Positions 32,626-64,000 of a stretch of DNA of 64,000 nucleotides are shown piece by piece (position 1 is the first letter of the stretch; every line of letters starts with the position of its first letter). The notes below the pieces were generated by a model. The model saw nothing but the letters and a program-made list of their open reading frames with translations, ran no database searches and was not told the origin of the DNA. A program made the translations under genes and the position numbers. Source of the stretch: Anoplopoma fimbria (taxonomy: Eukaryota; Chordata; Actinopteri; Perciformes; Anoplopomatidae); the NCBI RefSeq assembly GCF_027596085.1, contig NC_072472.1, forward strand, positions 24,339,052 through 24,403,051. The letters are read 5' to 3'.

Positions 32626-35600
32626 GTACAAAAACAGGCTGTTCTCATCCAGCGTTCCTTGCTGAAGGCAAATTAAGGCACTGTTATTCGTATATATCCC
32701 AGGAAATCTATGTAATCCTTTACTAGGAAATATAAAGACAACAAAAAGTCACACAGGGCCGAGGGTAAGCTAGGTTGATGAGTCAAACAGACAGCGGTCT
32801 TTGCTCCACAAGACCTCTGTTCGAGCCGCGTGTGAAACAGGAAGTCAACATTGATTTATTTCTCACTTAACTAACACCACTTAGCCATTGTTATTTTAAC
32901 CAAAATGGCAATCCTTTCCTTAACCTAACTAAGTGGTTTTATTGCCTAAACACAACGTTTCCTGTAAAGAGAGAAGTATATTTTGAAAAGACTGTTTGCA
33001 TGTAAGTAGTGGAAATTGACGTGTGTTGTTGAACATTTGTGAGAACCGCACAATTAATTAGGAATAATCTTATATCTTTTTCTAAGATATCACATATCTC
33101 CTCTTTTAAACTTCCTTGGCTAGGACGCTTGATCAGTGGATGTTGGGAGATGTGTCAAAAGGATCTGTCTTACAGGATAACTTGTGTTATTTTCATCCTG
33201 CATTGGTTATTTTAACTTTTTAAACTAATTAAAAGAAAACCTGTATGTTGACTTTTATTCAAACAATAGCCTTTGTGAATGACAATTGCTTACATTGTGG
33301 GGCACAAGGTAACTCAGCCATTTACAGGAATATGAGTATGTTTGTCTGTGTATAACTGTAATGTGAGAATTCTTCTGTTCTTTTTTTCCGACCGCCAACT
33401 TAACTGTTTTGCTTTACCCTCACCACTCTCACGGCATGGTTTTTTAGCCGCAGCAGGCAGCTGTGTTGAACAAGAAACCTCTAAAACTCACAGCATGCTA
33501 CAAACACACAATGTTAGCAACTAGCTAGCGGAGCATTAAGCTGCAATTAGTCCATTTGTGCATGCCAGTTGAAGCTAGACAAAAATGATAATTTGTACAT
33601 CAATTTCTTACCCCGTGTTACCTTGAATTTTCAAAGAAAGCTTTGTTTATTTCTCAGGCCCCCACGCGAATGGAGAACCCTAAAAGGAAGAAAAGTCTTT
33701 ATGAATTTAAGTAAATTCGGGCCACATTTAACAACAGCAAAACTATATCAAAATATTTGTTCACAAACTCGAACGCAACTCGTGCAGTATAGTCCAAGTC
33801 TTGTTTAAGCAGTCGTATGCTCAATACTTGCATTGGGACGAGTAGCACACCTGCGCAAGGGTGACTGTTTACGCCAAAGGGTTTTAAATAGAAAGGTTTT
33901 AGCAAAGATGCATTTGGTTTGGAACTAGTGAGCGTTTGACTGAAAAAACGAGACTTGGGTTATACTGCACGAATTGTGTGAAAAAAACTAAGTTTTCTTC
34001 AAGAGTTCAAGGCAACACATGGTGAGTAATTGATATACAAATGGTCGCTCTAAGGGTGAAGTATTGCTTAAACCAGGCCAGTGGAGCTGCCGTGAAAGTA
34101 TTGTCAGCAGCTCCCAGCGCTCTCAATTGTCGGATCTTACATGATTGCACGGTGCATCACTTGCTCCTCTCTAATTAATTATTAAAACTAAAACCAGAGG
34201 TGGGAATCCTCTCCGTTTTTGACTTTGAATGTTCCTGATACAGAAACAATGACACCCTCCAAAGACCCTCGTGTGAATGCCATAATCACGGCTCCGTCGG
34301 GATATTTAAACAGGCAGCTGTAGTTCCGTGTCAAAGCCCAAAGTTGTGAACCCTCTGCACTTTGTTGACAGGGTTTCTCGCTACAGTTAATTGGTGTAGA
34401 TGACCTGTCAAACCAGCAGCCTCACGCAAACACCGAGGAGGAAGACGGGAGTCTTCGGAGGGCGATCATCACTGCTAATAATAGCATTAGGAGGCCTGAG
34501 ACTAGTTAAAAGAGCAGAGCCTTGATGCAAAATGAAATCCATCACCTGAACAAAGGAATAGCAGTGACATTTATTATTCAGCATTGTTCATGCCTTTCCC
34601 CGAGGACAGTTCAACATTTTGTCTTGGTGAACCTCTGGTCAATCTAGTCTTATGCTCTGTCAATTTGAATTCAAACTGATTTTAAAAGGTGACTGGGAGA
34701 TTTTTCAGTGATGTTTTGCTGCAATAAAATCAAGTGCATTTTCAATGTCAATGTTCCTTTTCACTCTCCCATTTGTTCTCACCAGGATGAATTCAAAGCT
34801 GTACATCTTTGTTGCATAAATAAAATGTCGGGCTTCTCACAAAGAGCAAAAGCTGTTCAGATTCGTAGTTATTATCATAGTCGTTGATTGAACTGTCAGT
34901 CGTTTCTGTAACGTAAAGTACTCAGTGAAGGCTTCTGAGAGGATTTTAATCAGCAACATGTGAAAGAGACTGGGATCATTCTTTTATGTGGAAGGAGACA
35001 TCAGGCTTGACCTCAACATTGCTTTCTTATTTATTTAAGACAAAATGTAACGCATAAATACATGAATATAATGTATTATATTGTTATATATGAGCAGAAT
35101 AATAAATTATACCCAAACTCGGTAAAAAAAATCTTCATAATGAACAGGAATTACAATTTAGGCGTAAACTTTGTTATTGAAATGAAACAAATTGTTAAAA
35201 ACTTAAACAGGAACTATGATTCCAGTATATATTGTATAAGTTACAAGAGCATATCATTTATTTAAATAGATCAATTCAGTTAAAGCTATCTTTATTGGTT
35301 ATAAAAAATATGTTTTTTGTATTGAGCAATTATTCAGTTAATGGTGCAATTACGGGATTGACATACATTGTGTGTGTGGGTATCAAACACACATCATCAG
35401 TGACTGGGGTAATTGCTTCATATGCAGCATTCCATTATAGACAGACTGATTGACAGGGTGACCCCCATCATCACACTGTGACTCATTCTGCACAAAAAAT
35501 GATTGAGTAGCAAACTGTGTGCCTGGATGTGGCGCTGATGGCAATGTGCATGTGTGTGTGCGTGTGTGTTGCAGCCTGGCTAGCCTATTCAGAATTGAAG

Positions 35601-36630
35601 TGTTGGCTGTTGGGAGAATGGAAAATGAATAATGACAAGTGTAGAAAGTGGGCTGTCAACTAAACCACATCACACAGAAATATCATTAATCAATAGAATA
35701 TCTCTGATTAATTCGAACGGTTTATTTGAATAGTTTTGTAGTGAGAGAGAATGACCGACACACACTTACTGCTATCACCAAACGATACGGACATAAAGGA
35801 TAACTTAACAAAGCAGAAGTATTTCTTTCAAACAGCTGTTATAGGAATAGTATCCTTGCAGTGGCAGTTTATTTGGACTATTGAAAAAAAAAAACACATT
35901 CATAGTCTTAAACGTAAATATTTTATAGGCGATAAAACACACCCTTGTTTTATTCAGTACACTCCGTGCTGCTGCAGCCTTATTTGGCCTGGTATCAACA
36001 TTAGCTTATAGTGGCTAACGTGAGCTAATGTAATGACTATAGACAAATATTGTGTGGTACTGTGTAATTAAAATTGCTGACTCACTTAATGAGTCTTCAT
36101 GGCTTGTTCTGCTATTACACTTTATTTAAGCATTTACCATTTTATCGCCCTTGTAGCCACAGTGTTCATCAGAAATTGAATAGGTTTAAAACTTTATAGA
36201 TAATAATAATTACACAGTTTTATGTTTTATGTTGTATGTTGCACTTTTAAAAACAAATGTCACAAAGTGCTTCACAATGCAATAAAAGCAAGATAAACGT
36301 AGCAAAGTATAATAAAAAAAACTATTAAAACAGAGCAGAGCAAAAAAGATCAAAGTTGCAACTAGGAAAAACTTTGGCATCCTACTTTTGTTTTTTTCGC
36401 ATCCTTTTTAAGAGGTTTGATTTGCTCGGATAAGCACATCACATGCTGTACTGTCAGACTTTGTAACAATTAAAAGTCTGACAAAGTTCTAAAACAATGT
36501 TTTCCAGAATATTGTCAGCCTGTTTTATTGTCATGTTATGAACAGCAGTTGGAGGTGACAGTATGTCATCTGGGGTAAAATGTTGTCATTAAAGATGAAA
36601 TAATGTACCAAATGTGCAATTAGCATAATC

Positions 36631-37006
36631 AGGCGGCTGCCTCCGGTTCTGGAAGTGCATAAGTGTCTTAAACCTGCATTCTTTCTAATGACCATCAGGG
36701 GTGACTCCTGTGGTTGCAAAAAGAAGTCTGATTGTATAGAAGTCTATGATGAAAATGACCGTACTTCTCTGTTGATTTATTATCTCAGTGAACATGAGTT
36801 AATGGTCTTAATCACTTGTTTGAGGTCTTCTTCAATACAGCATGATGTTCACTTAGTAAATTGTGGTCCCATTTAGAGTATAATAAACACTAAATGCTTT
36901 AGGGCGGGGTTACCTTGTGATTGACAGGTCGCCAGGGCTGTATATAGCGTCCAAAAACCAATGACGTCACGACAACTAGGTCCACCTCTTCTATACAGTC
37001 TATGGT
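36631..37006 (-). repeat. Unclassified dispersed repeat, copy B (inverted relative to copy A)
   Basis: Read on the - strand, it shares with copy A, in order: ccatagact, gtgacgtca, cgacctgtcaatca, ccgccctaaagcat, tgtattgaagaagac, gacttctatacaatcagac, and agaaccggaggcagccgcc. Copy B is shorter through internal gaps. Confidence 0.7.
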
Positions 37007-38788
37007 CAAAACTTACGTTGTGCGCGTTATGATAGAGGAAGAGGTCTGGTGAGCTCACTTATTTCCTTGCCTGCTTCCACAATACATCCGACGCAGCAGT
37101 AGCCTTAAAATCTTCAATCCAACTGACATCCGACACTTGTTGTTTTACCCTGTTCTGTTCCATCTAGACAAAACGCTGTTAGCTAGTTCATCGTAAAATC
37201 GGTGGAATTCCCCTTTAAACAAACTTAAGTTCCAACCAGAAACAAAAATCATTACCAACCACTGACCAATGAGCAGGGTGCAAACGAGGAGCACCCACTC
37301 GGAAACCGACCTCAAAATGGAGCCTTAACTTCCTGACTGGCACACCTAATGATGAAAAGCTGACATCCACAAAAATAAAAATGAAAGGTAAGAAGTACTG
37401 TAGCTGTGTATTTTCACCACAAAACACTCTGATGTCTGATCCCGATGTCTCTTTTTACGCCGCTGCAAAGTAATGAGGCAACTTGCCTTGTAAATTGTGT
37501 CTAATTAAAGGTGTTAAATCACATCAAAATCTCTCACATGAAACACTGTTGCTTCTGTGTGACATTGAGATAATTAAAGTACCTGCTTAGCTGCATAAAA
37601 CTCTCTCTACTGGCTTCTGCAGCACACGGATAATCACAAGGTCAGATTTTGAGTGTTTTTGGGGGGTTTTTCAGCGCAAAGCTGGAGATGGATGCTATTT
37701 CTCCGGCTTCCTGCAAGGGCAGATAGCACTAAGAATGAAGGTTAACCTTCTCCATCTATCACTGCATCTCAAATGGGAAAATTACTACAGATGCACTGTA
37801 CTGATTCTATCTGATGCTAAGATCCTCTTTTATACTGAATATCAAAGGTGTTTTACTGTTATTTCTAGCACTATGTGAGAACTGTATTTAAAATATTGAG
37901 TTGGTATTAAGATAGCAGACAGTTGTCCCCTGACATAAAACATTTGCCTTCCCTTCCCGGGGGCTGACAGGCTGCGTGGCATCCTGTGAAATGATGTGCA
38001 GAGCCCCCGAACCAGGGAAGAGGGGAAGGAGAAAAGGGGGACAGAGGTTTATTAATGGCCAGGCGGCTGGGCGGAGTCGACTTGCCACTTGGGCTGCTTG
38101 TCAGGTGCAGCTGCTTCAGACTGTTTTTCTTTTTTTCGACTCACGTCTCCTTGATTCAAAGTCAATGGCAGCAGCAGCTGTCTGTCCCCAGCACTCCAGC
38201 CTCCCGTACGAGCAGCGGAGAGATGTCAAATGCACCGAGCTCTGAGGGGAAAAAACATTGAATAATCTTGTTTTCGTATTAAATGTAAAAAAAAAAAAAA
38301 AAAAACAGGTGTGCAGAGAAAGTCACGTCTTGTCTTTAACGGAGGTGGAGTAGGTTTGTTGTGCATCACGTGCAAGGTGGAGGGAAATGTCTTTTTTTTC
38401 CTTCTTTTTATTCACGCTTGGAAGCCCACGGCTCATTTCCCTCATGCAAATGAGAGCTGCGAGCGAAAAAGGGGGGAAGGCAAATGCTACTGGAAGGCTG
38501 ACAGCTCCGTGTGGAAAATGTTGTGCGACTGACGCTGAGACCAGCACAGTCCCCCTGTGTGTGCCACTGAGGGGGGGTCAGGGTGGGGATTTCCTTTTTT
38601 CATGTGAGCTTTGGCATTGAAGGGGTTCTCTCAAAAAATGCATGTCACTGCGAGCAAGTGGGCTGGCACAGGGCTCTAGCTCACGCACACAGACACGAGA
38701 GAGGTCCAAACCTAAACAGTCGTGATGACAATGTCACGACTGTTTGCGCGAAGTGGGCGGCCAAGATTATTATTATCATATTATTATA
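37007..38788. other. Intergenic DNA without a recognised gene
   Basis: Nothing is supported beyond an A run at 38287-38305 and short low-complexity patches. Confidence 0.5.
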
Positions 38789-38836
38789 TTCCTTTATTGA
38801 TCCCCATGGGGGAAATTCAAGTGTTGCAGCAGCTCA
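38789..38836 (-). repeat. 3' end of a retroposon, antisense
   Basis: On the - strand it reads ttgaatttcccccatgggga followed by tcaataaagga, the familiar 3' end of a widespread fish retroposon. It is followed on that strand by a TAATA-rich tail (38767-38788). Only the end is recognisable. Confidence 0.5.
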
Positions 38837-39092
38837 ACTACACAGACACAGACAATAAATACACATACTATACAACTACACAGACAATAAATACACATAC
38901 TATACAAGACAATAAATACTACACAGACAATAAATACACATACTACATACTATACAACTACACAGACAATAAATACACATACTATACAACTACACAGACA
39001 ATAAATACACATACTATACAACTACACAGACAATAAATACACATACTATACAACTACACAGACACAGACAATAAATACACATACTATACAAC
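38837..39092. repeat. Minisatellite, about 32 bp unit, about 7-8 copies
   Basis: The unit is acacagacaataaatacaca followed by tactatacaact. Some copies lack part of the unit (for example at 38906-38945). It abuts the antisense retroposon end at 38789-38836. Confidence 0.93.
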
Positions 39093-40396
39093 AAAATAAA
39101 GATAGAGATAATCGCTGGAACCTGTGGTTGTTAGCCAGTGAGTGTGAGTGTTTGCTGCGGGGTGAGGTCTCTTTTTTTTTTTTTTTTTTAAGAAATAGAG
39201 AAATATTTTTGGATCCGAATATTGACGCATAGGCAAAGACTCCAAAGCGAGTGACTTGTAGGCACTTAGCATCCAAGAACTTCATGAAGCCAGCTACCAT
39301 CCTCCAGACAGCAGTTCTGGAAGTTACGTAAGCTCCAGATATAAATATACTTTTTTTTTTTTCGCTGTGAGAGAAGAGGCCAGCTGCGAGCGAGGACAGA
39401 ATTGGAGCACCTTGTTCCTTTTTATATTTTGTGCACCAACGAGGTCCCTGTCCAGCGCCTGTGATCTCCAACAGTGGACCCATTTCAGTGATGCACACTG
39501 TGGGGAGAAGGTCCCACAGTAACCTTAAACTCAGGATAAAGCCACTGAGGACAAATCTGGAACACTGGTTTTCCTACTTACATTCAGTTCATCCCCAGTC
39601 AAGGATGACTGAGTAAATTCATTAAACTTCCACCACCTGTAATGCTGATTTCCCCCTGAAGGCCAACTCTACATGCCCCCCACTCATAGAGCATTTTAAA
39701 CAGAGATGTTTCTTTAATGAACAATACAGCTTTATAATAGTTTGAGGCAGGCTTTGGGAACCATGATGTTACAAGGGTGAAATTGCAGTCAAATAAGCAA
39801 CCAAGAGACAAAGTAAAGTATCATTCAAAAGTTTAAACCAAAAGGTTATTAGACAGAGGGAGAGAAGGAGTTTGATTGGATCATAGGCGCAGAGGGCGGG
39901 ATCATAAATGTGTGAGGGATTTATTGGTTGGAAGTTTAGGTGAACACCTACCGTTCATGTCGCATGAAGTCACCTTTTGTGGTTTTCTTCACAGTGACAG
40001 TTTCCAGGAAGGAAAGAGATAAAAAGGTAAAATAGCCTCTGCGAGTTTAATGCGACTGGTGTCAAGTTGTTAAGTTTTTATAGACAAACAGGAAGAGCAG
40101 AGAGCATCGTTTAGCTATGTGTGATGACTGTGGTGATGATCACAGGAGAACTTCTGCTGTTTTTTCCTAAAAATCCCATGGAGCTCCTGAAGGGGAAAAG
40201 AAGTCATTTTAAAAGAGGAACACATTCCAGACACTCAAGTAGATGTTAAAAAAAAGAGCCTTGAATAAATATGTACATCAATATGTTGGCATACTTGACG
40301 AAATTTGTTATCTTTAGCCATTGTTAACTTTTATGCCATAACTTAGCCACACATGAAAGTGTATGTTTTTCTTTTAAAAAAAATAATTAATTTATT

Positions 40397-40482
40397 TAAG
40401 TACTACACTTAAGTACAATTTTGAGCTACTTGTACCTTAATTGAGTATTTTAATTTCATGCTTATTTATACTTCCTCCACAC
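40397..40482 (+). repeat. Fragment of the same repeat family as 18424-19573
   Basis: Contains 'aagtactacacttaagtacaattttgagctacttgtacctta' in the order seen in the 5' part of that family, including a stretch of AAGTAC motifs. Confidence 0.5.
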
Positions 40483-40902
40483 CAGACTATTCAACTACAG
40501 AAAATAATACAATACAACAAAATAATACAACAATGTACTTGTTTAAAATAATAATTTAGCAAATAATCTCACATCAGCTTAATAATTAAACAAAAAATAT
40601 TCTGTGTTGACCTTTTTTTGGATAGAGACCATGGAGTAATCTTTTTCTTAATAAGTTACACACATTACTGTATACATGTGAATTTATCTTTAATTCCTAT
40701 AGTTAACAATCACTTCCTGGGTCTTGATGTCAGCTGTATATTATATGGGGAATGTATATTTGGTGGTAAGTCACTGGACCTCCTGGGTGGTATCAACCTT
40801 GGTCCTTTGGACTCGGAGGCTGTGTACCAAGGCTATGAAGGATGGACTCCTTGTGCGGCTGGCCCCAGGGCCGCTTCCTAAACTCACACTGCACTTGTCA
40901 CA

Positions 40903-41195
40903 GTTGTTAGGGCGGCTGTGGCGTAGTGGAGAGCAAGGTAGTTCACCAATCAGAGGGTCGGTGGTTCGATACCCGGCTTCGGCAGTCGATGTGTCCTTGG
41001 GCAAGACACTTAACCCCAAGTTGCTCCTGAAGGCCATCGGTGTGGACTGATGATGAATGTTAGTTAGAGTCTGATGGTGGCACCTTGATGGTAGCCTGTC
41101 ATCAGTGTGTGAATGGGTGAATGATATGTAACATACTACTGACTGTAAGTCGCTTTGGAGAAAAGCCTCTGCTACATGACTGTAATGTAATGTAA
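40903..41195 (+). mobile_element. Full-length tRNA-derived SINE with L2-type (TGTAA) tail
   Basis: RNA polymerase III A box tggcgtagtgg at 40919-40929 and B box ggttcgatacc at 40963-40973 lie in the expected tRNA-like arrangement. The body carries the common fish SINE middle (gtccttgggcaagacactta). The 3' end is gtaagtcgctttggagaaaa, cctctgctacatgactg and three TGTAA units, as in UnaL2-type LINE tails. The 7-mer tgtcaca occurs on both sides (40896-40902 and 41196-41202), a plausible target duplication. Confidence 0.85.
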
Positions 41196-41240
41196 TGTCA
41201 CATAAACAGCAGCAGTTTGGGTGCTTGACAACCATTGTGT

Positions 41241-41290
41241 TAACGGTGTCCTTGAGCAAGGCACTTTGCCCCCCCTTCAGCTGACGAGTT
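41241..41290 (+). repeat. SINE middle fragment
   Basis: The run ggtgtccttgagcaaggcac matches the conserved middle of the adjacent SINE family. The head and tail are missing. Confidence 0.5.
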
Positions 41291-41349
41291 GACGTCTACG
41301 TTGTATTTAATCCCCCCCAAGGAGCAATTAATTGACATCACGTGACACC

Positions 41350-41689
41350 ATTAACTACAACAGGTTGAACAAGAAGTACTACCCTGAGCCTTCCTCGTAG
41401 CACTTATTGTATTCGTATTAGTCTGTTGCAATTATTGTTCTCGTAGTAATCTGCCTCTGCACTATACTTTTGCTCTGGTTTATGCTTTAAGATGCTTGTT
41501 TAAGAAAGGAGATGCACTTATGACTTCTGGTGACTAGTAGTTCTCTTGAATACCTATGTTGAATACACTTCCTGTAAGTCGCTTTGGATAAAAGCGTCTG
41601 CTAAATGACTGTAATGTAATGTAATGTAATGTAATGTAATGTAACGTAATGTAATGTAATGTAATGTAATGTAATGTAATGTAATGTAA
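41350..41689 (+). mobile_element. 5'-truncated L2-type retroposon 3' end with (TGTAA)n tail
   Basis: Contains gtaagtcgctttggataaaa gcgtctgctaaatgac, the 3' stem-loop region shared by UnaL2-type LINEs and their SINEs. It is followed by about 80 bp of TGTAA units at 41610-41689. Upstream of that is a T-rich 3'UTR-like body (ttttgctctggtttatgctt). No reverse transcriptase sequence remains. Confidence 0.75.
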
Positions 41690-41837
41690 ACCTTTTTACT
41701 TGAATAAAACCTTTGAATACAACTATTGACTTACTCCATTAAAGGTTAATGCATTTCTTTTGAAATATATTTCAACTTAGTTTTTACTTTTTATATGGAG
41801 TAAATGATTGGACTTAACATTTTAACATTTTAACTAA

Positions 41838-41980
41838 CTGTACTTTTGCTCTGGTTTATGCTTTAAGATGCTTGTTTAAGAAAGGAGATGCACTGATGAC
41901 TTCTGGTGACTAGTAGTTCTCTTGAATACCTATGTTGAACACACTCTGCTACATGACTGTAATGTAATGTAATGTAATGT
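41838..41980 (+). mobile_element. Second copy of the L2-type retroposon 3' end, internally deleted
   Basis: About 110 bp match the copy at 41461-41570 nearly base for base (ttttgctctggtttatgctt through atacctatgttgaa). The stem-loop part is then cut down to ctctgctacatgactg plus four TGTAA units. It ends about 300 bp before the atp2a3 start codon. Confidence 0.75.
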
Positions 41981-42278
41981 TTAAAAAAGGGAAATGAAGG
42001 GCTCAGGTAGGTCTGCAGCCAATGGGAGAGCAGGAGGAGTGCTCAGCAGAGAGGAGGCGTTCCTGCGCAGACACAGCAGCACACCTTCAGATGAGATGAA
42101 GTAGCAGCAGAGACAGACGGAGACACAGTCTGCACCAAGGATCCGGACTGGTTTTTCTTCAGGTGGGGGAGACAGGTGACCGACCCTCACACTCAGCCGG
42201 ACATTACTGCTGTTCCACCTCCACCCTCCTCCACAGTACATGTTCCTTAACTACATGCATTTGGAGTCGATCATCTGA

Positions 42279-64000
<21,722 letters not shown>

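Overview
The window is vertebrate nuclear DNA, almost certainly from a teleost fish. The genes are split by GT-AG introns. Long CA/GT, CT and TA dinucleotide arrays are abundant. There is a 1.6 kb Tc1-like transposon, tRNA-derived SINEs and L2-type retroposon 3' ends with TGTAA tails. No bacterial, plasmid, phage or CRISPR features are present.

Three protein-coding genes lie on the + strand. (1) Positions 1-3633 hold the last three exons of a gene I assign to zzef1, mainly because its 3' end lies upstream of a SERCA gene in the same orientation, as ZZEF1 and ATP2A3 do in mammals. (2) Positions 7159-12454 hold a complete 13-exon SLC1 (glutamate/neutral amino acid transporter) gene. All splice junctions stay in frame and encode 511 residues. 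(3) From 42285 past the window end is the 5' part (exons 1-5) of a SERCA calcium pump, best assigned to atp2a3.

Between the SLC1 gene and the pump is about 29 kb with no supported gene. It holds SINE/L2 retroposon debris, two inverted copies of an unclassified dispersed repeat, a 32-bp minisatellite and large microsatellites. The pump's introns hold the Tc1-like element (54953-56584) and more microsatellites.

The most interesting signals are in the coding sequences. The SLC1 protein keeps the transmembrane-7 glutamate typical of acidic amino acid transporters. It has Asn where those transporters carry the arginine that binds the substrate side-chain carboxylate, and Glu for a conserved Asp nearby, so its substrate is hard to predict. 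The SERCA gene appears to have lost one leucine codon from the triple-Leu run in transmembrane helix M1 and has Leu in place of the conserved M1 Trp. I found no wholly new multi-gene system. The three genes are not known to act in one pathway; their adjacency is syntenic.
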